A stretch of 64,000 nucleotides of DNA from Spongisporangium articulatum (GTDB lineage: Bacteria; Actinomycetota; Actinomycetes; Actinomycetales; Kineosporiaceae). Position 1 is the stretch's first letter; each line of letters begins with the position of its first letter. Shown here piece by piece: positions 33,191 through 42,673 of this stretch. The notes under the pieces are model-generated. The model did not search any database. It saw only the letters and a list, made by a program, of their open reading frames with translations, and was not told where the DNA came from. The stretch lies in the NCBI RefSeq assembly GCF_044465595.1, contig NZ_JBITLV010000003.1:310001-374000 (forward strand), written 5' to 3'. A program made the translations under genes and the position numbers.

Positions 33191-36100
33191 ATGGTCCTCG
33201 AGCGCTTCTCACCCGCCACCCGGGCGTGGTTCGAGGGCGCCTTCGTCGCGCCGACGGCCGCCCAGGCCGGGGCCTGGAACGCGGTGGCCGACGGCCGGCA
33301 CGCCCTGGTCGTGGCCCCCACCGGCTCCGGGAAGACCCTCGCGGCCTTCCTGTGGGCGCTGGACAAACTGGCCGCCTCGCCCACGCCGGCGGAGAGGGGC
33401 AAACGCTGCCGCGTCCTGTACGTCTCCCCGCTGAAGGCGCTGGCGGTCGACGTCGAGCGCAACCTGCGGGCCCCGCTGGCCGGCATCCGTCAGGCGGCCG
33501 GGCGCCTGGGCGTCGCCGTGCCCGACGTCCGGGTGGGCGTCCGCTCCGGCGACACCCCACCGGAGGAGCGCCGGGCCTTCACCCGCACCCCGCCCGACGT
33601 CCTGATCACCACCCCCGAGTCGCTGTTCCTCATCCTGACCTCCCAGGCCCGGGAGATGCTGGCGGGTGTCGAGACGGTGATCCTCGACGAGGTGCACGCG
33701 ATGGCCGGCTCGAAACGCGGTGCGCACCTGGCCCTCTCGCTGGAGCGGTTGGACGCGATGCTGGAGGCCCCCGCCCAGCGGGTCGGGCTGTCCGCCACGG
33801 TCCGCCCCGTCGAGGAGGTGGCGCGCTGGCTGTCCGGCGACGCGCAGCGGGTCTCGATCGTCCAGCCGCCGTCGGCCAAGGAGTTCGACCTCCAGGTCGT
33901 CGTGCCCGTGCCGGACATGACCGAGCTGGACGCCGCGATGCCGGGCGTCCCGGGCGCCGGGTCCGGCATGCGGCCCGACCTGCCGGAGGACTTCGACCCG
34001 GACAACGAGCCGTACACGCCGGCGGGCCCCGGTTTCGCCCCCGACGCGGATCTCACCGGGGCCGCCGCGGGAGCCCTGCGCTCGCCGTCCATCTGGCCGC
34101 ACGTCGAGGAACGGGTCGTCGACCTGGTCGCCCGGCACCACTCGACGCTGGTCTTCGCCAACTCGCGGCGGTTGGCGGAGCGCCTGACGGCCCGGTTGAA
34201 CGAGCTGTGGGAGGAGCGCACGACGGGTGAGGAGCTGCCCGACCACCGGTCGTTGCACCCGGCGCAGGTGATGGCCGCCTCGGGGGCCGCGGTCGGCGTC
34301 CCCGCCGTGCTGGCGCGGGCTCACCACGGGTCGGTCAGCAAGGAGCAGCGGGCCCTGATCGAGGGCGAGCTGAAGGCCGGCCGGCTGCCCGCGGTGGTCG
34401 CCACGTCGAGCCTGGAGCTGGGCATCGACATGGGCGCCATCGATCTGGTCGTCCAGGTGGAGGCGCCGCCCAGCGTGGCCAGCGGGCTGCAGCGGGTCGG
34501 GCGGGCCGGGCACCAGGTCGGGGCGGTGTCGCGGGGTGTGCTGTTCCCGAAGTTCCGTGGCGATCTGGTGCAGACCGCGGTGGTGGTGGAACGGATGCGG
34601 GCCGGGCAGATCGAGCAGCTGGCCGTGCCGGCGAACCCGCTCGACGTGCTGGCCCAGCAGATCGTGGCCATGGTCGCGATGGAGCCGTGGTCGGTGGACG
34701 AGCTGGAGCAGATGGTCCGGCGGGCGGCGCCGTTCGCCACGCTGACCCGCCCGGTGCTGGAGTCGGTGCTCGACATGCTGGCCGGGCGGTACCCGAGCGA
34801 CGAGTTCGCCGAGCTGCGACCGAGACTCGTGTGGGACCGGCACTCCGGCGAGCTGACCGGCCGGCCCGGCGCCCAGCGGCTGGCGGTGACCAGCGGCGGG
34901 ACGATCCCCGACCGCGGGCTGTTCGGCGTGTTCCTGGCCGGTGGTGAGGAGTCGCGCCGGGGCGCGGGCCGCCGGGTGGGCGAGCTCGACGAGGAGATGG
35001 TTTACGAGTCCCGGGTGGGGGACGTGTTCACGCTCGGCTCGTCGTCCTGGCGGATCGAGGAGATCACGCACGACCGGGTGCTGGTCACCCCCGCGCCCGG
35101 CCAGCCCGGGCGGCTCCCGTTCTGGAAGGGCGACCAGCCCGGCCGTCCGGCCGAACTGGGCCGCGCGGTGGGCGCTTTCGTGCGGGAGCTGACCCACCTG
35201 GACGACGAGGCGGCGCGGCAGCGGGTCGGCGCCGCCGGTCTCGACGAGTGGGCGACGGACAACCTGGTCGGCTACCTGCGCGAGCAGCAGGAGGCCACCC
35301 GGCACGTGCCCGACGACCGCACGATCGTGATCGAGCGGTTCCGCGACGAGCTCGGCGACTGGCGGGTCGTGGTGCACTCGCCGTTCGGTGGTCAGGTGCA
35401 CGCCCCGTGGGCGCTGGCGCTGGCGGCGCGGTTCCGGGAGCGGTTCGGGGTCGAGGTGCAGGCCGCCCACGGCGACGACGGCATCGTCCTGCGGCTGCCC
35501 GACATCGAGACCGAGGACGGCTCCGCGCCGGAGATCGGCGACCTCGTGGTGCTGGACGCGGACGAGCTCGAGGAGCTCGTGACCGCGGAGCTGGGCGGTT
35601 CGGCGCTGTTCGCGTCCCGGTTCCGGGAGTGCGCGGCGCGCGCCCTCCTGCTGCCGCGCCGTGACCCTGGAAAGCGGCAGCCGCTGTGGCAGCAGCGGCA
35701 GCGCTCGGCGCAGCTGCTCGGCGTGGCCAGCCGGTACGAGAGCTTCCCGATCGTCCTGGAGACGGTCCGCGAGTGCCTGCGCGACGTGTTCGACGTCCCC
35801 GGGCTGAGCGAGATCATGCGGCAGGTCGCGCAGCGCAAGGTCAAGGTGGTCGAGGTGTCGACCGTGCAGCCGTCGCCGTTCGCCCGCAGCCTGATGTTCG
35901 GCTACGTCGCCCAGTTCCTCTACGAGGGCGACTCCCCGCTGGCCGAGCGCCGGGCCGCCGCGCTGGCTCTCGACCCCACCCTGCTGGCGGAGCTGCTCGG
36001 CCGTGGGGAGGGCGCCTCACTGCGGGACCTGCTCGACGTCGAGTCGCTGCTGCGCACCGAGCGCCAGCTGCAGCGCCTCGAACCGGGCCGCCGGGCCCGC

Positions 36101-37966
36101 ACGCTGGAGTCGGTGGCCGACCTGGTCCGCCAGATCGGGCCCCTGTCGACCGCGGAGGTCCTGGACCGCACCGAGGTGTCCGAGGAGTCGGCCGTGGCCG
36201 GCCACCCCGAGGCCCCGGCCTGGCTCGCCGCGCTGGAGACCGCGCGCCGGTTGATCCGGGTCCGGGTCGCCGGCGAGGAACGCTGGGCCGCGGTCGAGGA
36301 CGCCGGGCGCCTGCGTGACGCGTTGGGCACCCCGCTGCCGGTGGGTGTCGCCGAGGCTTTCACCGAACCCGTGCCCGACCCGCTCGGCGACCTCGTGGCC
36401 CGGTACGCGCGCACGCACGGCCCGTTCACCGCCGCCGAGCTCGCCGGGCGGCTCGGGCTGGGCCAGGCGGTGGTGCTCGACGCGCTGCGCCGGCTGGTCG
36501 CGACGGGTCGCGTGGTGCAGGGCGAGCTGCGACCGCTCGAGGCCGGCGGCGGGCACGGCATGGAGTTCTGCGACGCCGAGGTGCTGCGCACGTTGCGGCG
36601 CCGGTCGCTGGCGGCGCTGCGCGCCGAGGTCGAGCCGGTGCCGCCCCGCGACCTGGCCCGGTTCCTGCCGGCGTGGCAGGGCGTGGGTGGGCGGGTCCGC
36701 GGCGCCGAGGGTGTGCTGCGCACGGTCGAGCAGCTGGCCGGGGCGTGGCTGCCGGCCAGCGCCCTGGAGACGCTCGTCCTGCCGAGCCGGGTGCCCGGCT
36801 ACTCCGCCGCGATGCTCGACGAGCTGACCACCGCGGGCGAGGTGGTGTGGGCCGGCCACGGCACCCTGCCCGGCGACGACGGCTGGGTCAGCCTGCACCC
36901 CGCGGACCTCGCGCCCCTGACCCTGGCCGCACCGGACGCCGAGTTCGAGCCCGGGGCCCTGCATTCGGCGGTGCTCGACGCGCTCGGTGGCGGTGGGGCC
37001 TTCTTCTTCCGCCGGTTGAGCGACGCCGTGGGCGGGCCCGACGACCCGGACCTGGTCGAAGCCCTGTGGGACCTGGTGTGGGCCGGTCTGGTCGGCAACG
37101 ACACGCTCGCCGCGTTGCGGTCGCGGTTGTCCGGCGGCCGCACGGCGCACCGGCAGCGCGCGGCCGCGCCGAAGGTCCGGTACGGCGGCCGGTACGGCAG
37201 TCTGCGTCGCGGTGCCGGTGGTTTCGGCCGCCCGGCGATGCCGACCGCCTCGGGCCCGCCGACCGTGGCGGGCCGCTGGGCCCTGCTCCCCGACCGGGAA
37301 CCCGACCCGACCGCCCGGGCGCACGCGGCGGCCGAGGTGCTGCTCGAGCGGCACGGGGTGGTCACCCGCGGAGCCGTCGTGGCCGAGCACGTGCCCGGCG
37401 GGTTCGCCGCGGTGTACAAGGTGCTCACCGCGGCCGAGGACGCCGGGCGGGTGCGCCGCGGGTACTTCGTCGAAGGGCTGGGCGCCTCGCAGTTCGCGGG
37501 GGGCGGCGCCGTGGACCGGCTGCGCGCCGGGGCCCGACCGCTGGAGGCCCTGAGCCCGGAGGCGACCGACGGCGGCATGCGGACCGTCGTCCTGGCCGCC
37601 TGCGACCCGGCCAACCCCTACGGAGCGGCCCTCGACTGGCCCGAGCGCGCCGTCCCCTCGACCGGCGGGCCCGCCACCGGCCACCGGCCGGGCCGCAAGG
37701 CCGGGGCCGTGGTGGTGCTGGTCGACGGGGCGCTCACCCTCTACGTCGAGAAGGGCGGCCGCACGCTGCTGTCCTGGGGCGACGACCCGGCGCTGCTGCA
37801 GGCCGCGGCCGATGCGCTGGCCCTGTCGGTGAAGGACGGCGCGCTGGGCCGGTTGACCGTGCAGAAGGCCGACGGCGAGGGCGTGCTGGCCGGCGGCCCC
37901 TTGGCAGAAGCGTTGGAGGCCGCGGGTTTCCGGGCCACCCCGCGTGGGCTCCGGCTCCGGGCGTGA
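33191..37966 (+). CDS. lhr: Lhr, very long SF2 ATP-dependent helicase
   Basis: Lhr is a 3'-5' DNA/RNA:DNA helicase linked to DNA repair in mycobacteria and pseudomonads. The 1591-residue length fits full-length Lhr (core plus C-terminal domain). Motifs: PTGSGKTLAAF near residue 43, SPLKALAVD, TTPESLF, DEVHAM, SATVRP, then ATSSLELGIDMG and QRVGRAGH. The winged-helix and beta-barrel domains follow, and the last 700 residues form the Lhr-CTD with several winged helices. A Gly/Arg/Tyr-rich stretch near residue 1320 (KVRYGGRYGS) is probably a flexible linker. lutA starts at the stop codon. nei2 lies four genes downstream. Confidence 0.95.
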   Translation: MVLERFSPATRAWFEGAFVAPTAAQAGAWNAVADGRHALVVAPTGSGKTLAAFLWALDKLAASPTPAERGKRCRVLYVSPLKALAVDVERNLRAPLAGIRQAAGRLGVAVPDVRVGVRSGDTPPEERRAFTRTPPDVLITTPESLFLILTSQAREMLAGVETVILDEVHAMAGSKRGAHLALSLERLDAMLEAPAQRVGLSATVRPVEEVARWLSGDAQRVSIVQPPSAKEFDLQVVVPVPDMTELDAAMPGVPGAGSGMRPDLPEDFDPDNEPYTPAGPGFAPDADLTGAAAGALRSPSIWPHVEERVVDLVARHHSTLVFANSRRLAERLTARLNELWEERTTGEELPDHRSLHPAQVMAASGAAVGVPAVLARAHHGSVSKEQRALIEGELKAGRLPAVVATSSLELGIDMGAIDLVVQVEAPPSVASGLQRVGRAGHQVGAVSRGVLFPKFRGDLVQTAVVVERMRAGQIEQLAVPANPLDVLAQQIVAMVAMEPWSVDELEQMVRRAAPFATLTRPVLESVLDMLAGRYPSDEFAELRPRLVWDRHSGELTGRPGAQRLAVTSGGTIPDRGLFGVFLAGGEESRRGAGRRVGELDEEMVYESRVGDVFTLGSSSWRIEEITHDRVLVTPAPGQPGRLPFWKGDQPGRPAELGRAVGAFVRELTHLDDEAARQRVGAAGLDEWATDNLVGYLREQQEATRHVPDDRTIVIERFRDELGDWRVVVHSPFGGQVHAPWALALAARFRERFGVEVQAAHGDDGIVLRLPDIETEDGSAPEIGDLVVLDADELEELVTAELGGSALFASRFRECAARALLLPRRDPGKRQPLWQQRQRSAQLLGVASRYESFPIVLETVRECLRDVFDVPGLSEIMRQVAQRKVKVVEVSTVQPSPFARSLMFGYVAQFLYEGDSPLAERRAAALALDPTLLAELLGRGEGASLRDLLDVESLLRTERQLQRLEPGRRARTLESVADLVRQIGPLSTAEVLDRTEVSEESAVAGHPEAPAWLAALETARRLIRVRVAGEERWAAVEDAGRLRDALGTPLPVGVAEAFTEPVPDPLGDLVARYARTHGPFTAAELAGRLGLGQAVVLDALRRLVATGRVVQGELRPLEAGGGHGMEFCDAEVLRTLRRRSLAALRAEVEPVPPRDLARFLPAWQGVGGRVRGAEGVLRTVEQLAGAWLPASALETLVLPSRVPGYSAAMLDELTTAGEVVWAGHGTLPGDDGWVSLHPADLAPLTLAAPDAEFEPGALHSAVLDALGGGGAFFFRRLSDAVGGPDDPDLVEALWDLVWAGLVGNDTLAALRSRLSGGRTAHRQRAAAPKVRYGGRYGSLRRGAGGFGRPAMPTASGPPTVAGRWALLPDREPDPTARAHAAAEVLLERHGVVTRGAVVAEHVPGGFAAVYKVLTAAEDAGRVRRGYFVEGLGASQFAGGGAVDRLRAGARPLEALSPEATDGGMRTVVLAACDPANPYGAALDWPERAVPSTGGPATGHRPGRKAGAVVVLVDGALTLYVEKGGRTLLSWGDDPALLQAAADALALSVKDGALGRLTVQKADGEGVLAGGPLAEALEAAGFRATPRGLRLRA

Positions 37967-37968
37967 CC

Positions 37969-38706
37969 ATGCGCGTGGCCCTGCAGCTGACCTGCCTCAA
38001 CGACGCCCTCTTCGCCGACACGGGCATCGCCACGGTGCGGCTGCTGGAGCGGCTCGGCGTCGACGTCGACTTCCCGGCGTCGCAGGCCTGCTGCGGCCAG
38101 CCGATGATCAACACGGGCTACCTCGACGAGGCCGTGCCGGTCGTGCGCAACTTCGTCGACGCGTTCGCCGGGTACGACGCGATCGTCACGCCGTCGGGCT
38201 CCTGCGCGGCGTCCGCCCGGCACCAACACACCCTCGTCGCCCGGCGCAGTGGCGACGCCGGTCTGGCGGCGGCCGTCGAGCAGGTCGCGCCGCACGTGTA
38301 CGAACTGAGCGAGTTCCTCGTCGACCTGCTGGGCATCGAGGATGTCGGAGCCTGGTTCCCGCACACCGCGACCTACCACCCGACGTGCCACTCGCTGCGG
38401 GTCGCCCACGTGGGTGACCGGCCGCTGCGGCTGCTGCGGCACGTGCGCGGCCTGCGGCTCGTGGAGCTGCCCGCCGAGCGGGAGTGCTGCGGGTTCGGTG
38501 GCACGTTCGCCGTCAAGAACGCCGACGTCTCCGTGGCCATGGGCGCCGACAAGGCCCGGCACGTGCGCGAGACCGGTGCGGAAGTGCTCATCGCGGGCGA
38601 CAACTCGTGCCTGATGCACATCGGCGGCCTGCTCTCCCGGCAGCGGTCGGGCGTCCGGACGGTACACCTGGCCGAGGTGCTCGCATCGACGGAAGGGTCG
38701 CCATGA
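37969..38706 (+). CDS. lutA: LutA-like (Fe-S)-binding lactate oxidation protein
   Basis: The 245-residue protein has two CCG-type motifs: QACCGQPMINTGY near residue 37 and ECCGFGGTFAVKN near residue 170. PSGSCAA and THPTCHS-like segments also fit LutA/LldE. LutABC is an iron-sulfur complex that oxidises L-lactate to pyruvate. The ATG at 37969 gives the family start MRVALQLTCLND; an upstream GTG overlaps the lhr stop (GTGA), so translation may be coupled to lhr. It overlaps lutB by ATGA. Confidence 0.92.
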   Translation: MRVALQLTCLNDALFADTGIATVRLLERLGVDVDFPASQACCGQPMINTGYLDEAVPVVRNFVDAFAGYDAIVTPSGSCAASARHQHTLVARRSGDAGLAAAVEQVAPHVYELSEFLVDLLGIEDVGAWFPHTATYHPTCHSLRVAHVGDRPLRLLRHVRGLRLVELPAERECCGFGGTFAVKNADVSVAMGADKARHVRETGAEVLIAGDNSCLMHIGGLLSRQRSGVRTVHLAEVLASTEGSP

Positions 38707-40121
38707 CAGGCACTTTCGTCGGCATGCCGGCCTTCCCCACCGCCGCCCGCCAGAAGCTGGCCGACGCCCAGCTGCGCGCCAACCTCGCCCACGCGACCGG
38801 CACCATCCGGGCCAAGCGCGCGCACGTCGTCGCCGAGGTCGACGACTGGGAGGCCCTGCGCACCGAGGCGGCGGCCCGGAAGGATGCGACGCTCGCCCAC
38901 CTCGACGAACACCTCCTCACCCTGGAGGCGTCGCTGCAGGCGCGCGGCGCCACGGTGCACTGGGCCCGGGACGCCGCCGAGGCCGCCGACGTCGTCGCCC
39001 GGGTCGCGCGGGCCCACGGTGCCCGCGAGGTGGTCAAGGTGAAATCCATGGCCACCCAGGAGATCGACCTCAACGAACGGCTGGCCGCCGCCGGGGTCGA
39101 CGCCTGGGAGACCGACCTCGCCGAGCTCATCGTGCAGCTCGGCGACGACCTGCCCAGCCACATCCTCGTGCCCGCGATCCACCGCAACCGGGCCGAGATC
39201 CGCGCGATCTTCGCGACCCGGATGGCCGCGGCCGGGCGCCCCGCCCCCGACGACCTGAGCGACGAACCGGCCGAGCTGGCCGCCGCCGCCCGGCTGCACC
39301 TGCGGGAGAAGTTCCTGCGCGCGAAGGTCGGCGTCTCCGGGGCGAACTTCGCGGTCGCCGAGACCGGGACGCTCGTCGTCGTCGAGTCCGAGGGCAACGG
39401 CCGGATGTGCCTGACCCTGCCCGAGGTGCTGATCAGCGTCGTCGGCATCGAGAAGGTCGTGCCGACGTTCGCCGACCTCGACGTGTTCCTGCAGCTGCTG
39501 CCCCGCTCCTCCACGGGCGAGCGGATGAACCCGTACACCTCGATGTGGAGCGGGGTCTCGCCCGGTGACGGCCCGCAGGAGGTGCACGTCGTGCTCCTCG
39601 ACAACGGCCGCACCCGGGCCCTGGCCGACGAGGTCGGCCGCCAGGCGCTGCGCTGCATCCGCTGCTCGGCCTGCCTGAACGTGTGCCCCGTCTACGAGCG
39701 GGTCGGCGGCCACGCCTACGCGTCGGTCTACCCCGGCCCCATCGGCGCGATCCTCAACCCGTTGCTACGCGGGCCCGGCACCGACGAACAGCTCGACTCG
39801 CTGCCCTACGCCTCGAGCCTGTGCGGGGCCTGCTACGAGGTCTGCCCGGTGAAGATCGACATCCCGAGCGTGCTGGTCGACCTCCGGGCCCAGGTGGTCG
39901 ACGCCCACCGCCCCGGACTCCCGAAACCCGAGGCCCTGGCCATTAAGTCGGCCTCCGCCACCCTGCGCTCGGGCCGGCGGCTGCGGCTCGCCGCCCGGTC
40001 GACGGGTCTCGGCCTGCGCCTGGCCCGCCGGCTGCCCGGCCCGTGGTCGGCGTGGACGCGGTTCCGCGACCTGCCGCCCGCACCGGAGCAGACGTTCCGG
40101 GATTGGTGGCGGTCCCGGTGA
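38703..40121 (+). CDS. lutB: LutB-like iron-sulfur lactate oxidation protein
   Basis: A 472-residue protein with an N-terminal LUD domain (about 60-290, including VKVKSMATQEIDLN and FAVAETGTLVVVESEGNGR) and two C-terminal 4Fe-4S motifs, CIRCSACLNVCPVY and CGACYEVCPVKI. Together with LutA and LutC it forms the lactate utilisation complex. Its ATG overlaps lutA and its stop overlaps the lutC GTG, so the three are tightly coupled. The C-terminus ends in an Arg-rich helix. Confidence 0.94.
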   Translation: MTGTFVGMPAFPTAARQKLADAQLRANLAHATGTIRAKRAHVVAEVDDWEALRTEAAARKDATLAHLDEHLLTLEASLQARGATVHWARDAAEAADVVARVARAHGAREVVKVKSMATQEIDLNERLAAAGVDAWETDLAELIVQLGDDLPSHILVPAIHRNRAEIRAIFATRMAAAGRPAPDDLSDEPAELAAAARLHLREKFLRAKVGVSGANFAVAETGTLVVVESEGNGRMCLTLPEVLISVVGIEKVVPTFADLDVFLQLLPRSSTGERMNPYTSMWSGVSPGDGPQEVHVVLLDNGRTRALADEVGRQALRCIRCSACLNVCPVYERVGGHAYASVYPGPIGAILNPLLRGPGTDEQLDSLPYASSLCGACYEVCPVKIDIPSVLVDLRAQVVDAHRPGLPKPEALAIKSASATLRSGRRLRLAARSTGLGLRLARRLPGPWSAWTRFRDLPPAPEQTFRDWWRSR

Positions 40122-40726
40122 GCGCCCGCGACGACGTCCTGGCCCGGGTCCGCGCCGCCTGGGGCCCGAACCCCCGGCCCGAGATCACCGTCCCGACAAC
40201 GGTTTCGGCCCCGCCGGACGGCACCGACTGGGCCGAGCTGTTCGCCGAGCGGGTGGCCGACTACCGGGCCGACGTCGTCCGGTGCTCCGAGGCCGACCTG
40301 CCCACGGCGGTCGGCGCGGCGCTCGCCGGCGCCGCACGGGTCGTCGTCCCGGACGGCCTGCCCGACGGGCTGGTGCCGGACGCGCTGCGCCTGCGTGACA
40401 CCGGGCTCACCGCAACGGAACTCGACGCGGTCGACGCCGTCGTCACCACCGCGACCCTGGGCATCGCCGTCACCGGGACGATCGTCCTCGACCACGGGCC
40501 CGGGCAGGGTCGTCGCGCGCTCACCCTGGTCCCCGACCGGCACGTCTGCGTCGTGCGTGCCGAGCAGGTCGTGCCCGACGTGCCCGACGCGATCGCCCGG
40601 CTCGGCGACGTCGCGATCCGCCCGCTGACCTGGATCTCCGGCCCGAGCGCGACCAGCGACATCGAACTGAACCGGGTCGAGGGCGTACATGGCCCCCGGA
40701 TGCTCACCGTCATCCTCGTGAGCTGA
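40118..40726 (+). CDS. lutC: LutC-like LUD-domain protein
   Basis: The 202-residue protein has the LUD fold: VTTATLGIAVTGTIVLDHGPGQGRR and the terminal SGPSATSDIELNRVEGVHGPR, diagnostic of LutC. It starts at a GTG overlapping the lutB stop (GTGA). The N-terminal half is less conserved. It completes lutABC; nei2 follows after 12 bases. No LutR-type regulator or lactate permease is visible nearby. Confidence 0.93.
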   Translation: MSARDDVLARVRAAWGPNPRPEITVPTTVSAPPDGTDWAELFAERVADYRADVVRCSEADLPTAVGAALAGAARVVVPDGLPDGLVPDALRLRDTGLTATELDAVDAVVTTATLGIAVTGTIVLDHGPGQGRRALTLVPDRHVCVVRAEQVVPDVPDAIARLGDVAIRPLTWISGPSATSDIELNRVEGVHGPRMLTVILVS

Positions 40727-40738
40727 GACGATCCTCGA

Positions 40739-41581
40739 GTGCCCGAAGGAGACGTCGTCCTGCGCTCCGCCCGACGGCTGCACGCCGCCCTGGCGGGCCG
40801 AGTCCTGACCGTCAGCGACCTGCGCTGGCCGTCGCTGGCCACCGTCGACCTGACCGGCCGCACCGTGACCGAGGTGGTCGCGGCCGGCAAGCACCTGCTG
40901 CACAGGTTGGAAGGCGAGCTCACCCTGCACAGCCACCTCAGGATGGAGGGGTCGTGGCACGTGCACCGCACGGGCCGGCCGTGGCGCGGGGCCCGCTCGG
41001 CGCACGAGATCCGGGCCGTGCTGGCCAACGCCGAGTGGACGACGATCGGTCACAAGCTCGGTGAACTCGACCTGGTGGCCACAGCCGACGAGGGGCGGCT
41101 CGTCGGCCACCTGGGCCCGGACGTGCTGGGGGCGACCTGGGACGTGGACGCCGTCGCCGCGCGGATCGTCGTCGACCCCGGCCGGACGATCGGCGAGACG
41201 CTGCTCGACCAGCGGGTCCTGGCCGGCATCGGGACGTTCTGGGCCGCCGAGGGGCTGTTCCTGCGCGGCGTGAACCCGTGGACGCCCGCCGGCGAGGTCC
41301 CCGACGTCCTGCGCCTGCTGGACCTGATCCGGAAGATGATGATCATGAGCCTGGAGCACGCCGTCCAGGTCACCACCGGGGACGCGCGGCGGGGCCGGGA
41401 GAACTACGTGCACGCCCGCTCGGGGCGGCCGTGCCTGCGGTGCGGGACGACGGTGCGCGTGGCGCCGATCGGGCAGGCACCCACCCAGCGGGTCATGTTC
41501 TGGTGCCCACGCTGCCAGCCCGGCCCCACCCCGACGGACGACGGTCGCCCCCAGGCCCCGCTGGGGGCCCGCAGACGCTAG
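40739..41581 (+). CDS. nei2: Endonuclease VIII-like DNA glycosylase (Fpg/Nei family)
   Basis: The 280-residue glycosylase begins with the catalytic Pro-Glu (MPEGDVVLRSARRLH) and has the H2TH segment TLLDQRVLAGIGTFWAAEGLF. A complete C-terminal zinc finger is present, CLRC paired with CPRC. MPEGD rather than MPELPE marks the Nei rather than the Fpg branch, so it likely removes oxidised pyrimidines. In Mycobacterium, lhr and a nei gene are neighbours; here lutABC separates them. GTG start. It is convergent with clgR. Confidence 0.88.
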   Translation: MPEGDVVLRSARRLHAALAGRVLTVSDLRWPSLATVDLTGRTVTEVVAAGKHLLHRLEGELTLHSHLRMEGSWHVHRTGRPWRGARSAHEIRAVLANAEWTTIGHKLGELDLVATADEGRLVGHLGPDVLGATWDVDAVAARIVVDPGRTIGETLLDQRVLAGIGTFWAAEGLFLRGVNPWTPAGEVPDVLRLLDLIRKMMIMSLEHAVQVTTGDARRGRENYVHARSGRPCLRCGTTVRVAPIGQAPTQRVMFWCPRCQPGPTPTDDGRPQAPLGARRR

Positions 41582-41591
41582 GCCGGGCGAG

Positions 41592-41915
41592 CTAGGCGGC
41601 GCCGGCCAGCTCGCCGGCCAGACCGTCGGGAACGGTGTCGGGGACCTGGACCGCCGGCACCATCGGCGAGGTGACCGGACCCTCGGCCTGGGCCACCCGC
41701 TCGCTGACCTCACGGAGGACGGACGACAGCGGCACGCTCAGCGCATCACAGATGGAGGCCAGCAGCTCGGAGGAGGCCTCCTTCTGGCCGCGCTCGACCT
41801 CGCTCAGGTACCCGAGGGACACCCGGGCCTCCGAGGACACCTCGCGCAGGGTGCGGCCCTGCTGGCGGCGGGCGTCGCGGAGCACGTCGCCGATCTCCTG
41901 CCGTAGAAGCACCAC
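41592..41915 (-). CDS. clgR: ClgR-type XRE-family regulator
   Basis: A 107-residue protein with an XRE helix-turn-helix (about 10-65: GRTLREVSSEARVSLGYLSEVERGQKEAS cannot be shown whole; key parts are TLREVSSEARVSL and YLSEVERGQKEASS). This is almost identical in pattern to ClgR, the activator of clp protease and other stress genes in actinomycetes. Two GTG codons (41915 and 41912) follow GGGAGGG. The C-terminal tail ends ELAGAA, the type of tail by which ClgR is degraded by ClpP in other species. It lies downstream of cinA, the usual order. Confidence 0.9.
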   Translation of the reverse strand: MVLLRQEIGDVLRDARRQQGRTLREVSSEARVSLGYLSEVERGQKEASSELLASICDALSVPLSSVLREVSERVAQAEGPVTSPMVPAVQVPDTVPDGLAGELAGAA

Positions 41916-42106
41916 GCCGCGCCCTCCCTTCGACGACCGTGCCGAACCTACCGGGCCCGCCGGGCCTGCCGGTGAACCAGCACCATCCTGCCTTGCCACG
42001 GTTACGGCCGTGTGGCCGACGGGCCGTGGATATCTCACCGTACCCCCCGGAACCGACAGGGTGCGGGCAGGGAGGGTTCGAGCCTGTGGCATGTCGGTCG
42101 CAACGA

Positions 42107-42664
42107 TCAGCCGTTCGGGCCTGTTCCTGGCGTCCGGGGGGCTCCGCTGTGAGCAGAAACGTCCACCTGGGCCAGAAGGAGCCCCAGCACGGCGTCCACG
42201 GAGGCGGCCCGCACCGCCGCCCGGTCCCCGGGAAGGTCCAGCTCGCGCACGGCCTTGCCGCCCGCGCCACCGTCGGGGCCGCACACGGCCACGTAGACCC
42301 GACCCGGTGGCTTCCCGTCCTGGGGGTCGGGGCCCGCCACCCCCGTGGTCGCGCAGCCCCAGTCGGCGCCCAGACGCTCCCGCACGCCCGCCGCCATCTG
42401 CAGGGCCACGTCAGGATCGACCGCACCCCGGTCGGTCAACAGCGCGTCGTCCACCCCCAGCAGCGTGTGCTTCAGCGGCGTCGCGTAGGCCACCACCCCA
42501 CCGCGCAGCACCGTCGACGCCCCCGGGACGTCGACCAGCGCCGACGTCACCAGGCCGCCGGTGAGCGACTCGGCGCAGGCCACGGTCTCGCCCCGGCCGC
42601 CGAGCAGCAGGACCACCCGGACCGCCGCGGCGTCCGGGTCGAGGTCTCCCGCTGGAACGACCAC
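42107..42664 (-). CDS. cinA: CinA C-terminal-domain protein (NMN amidohydrolase type)
   Basis: The 185-residue stand-alone CinA C-terminal domain begins with a short extension and has the family blocks ETVACAESLTGGLV, GGVVAYATPLKHTLLGV and GCATTGVAGPDPQDGKPPGRVYVA. The domain deamidates nicotinamide mononucleotide in pyridine nucleotide recycling. It follows pgsA with a 9-base gap. A 191-base space separates it from clgR; no operator was recognised there. Confidence 0.92.
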   Translation of the reverse strand: MVVPAGDLDPDAAAVRVVLLLGGRGETVACAESLTGGLVTSALVDVPGASTVLRGGVVAYATPLKHTLLGVDDALLTDRGAVDPDVALQMAAGVRERLGADWGCATTGVAGPDPQDGKPPGRVYVAVCGPDGGAGGKAVRELDLPGDRAAVRAASVDAVLGLLLAQVDVSAHSGAPRTPGTGPNG

Positions 42665-42673
42665 GATCCCTCC

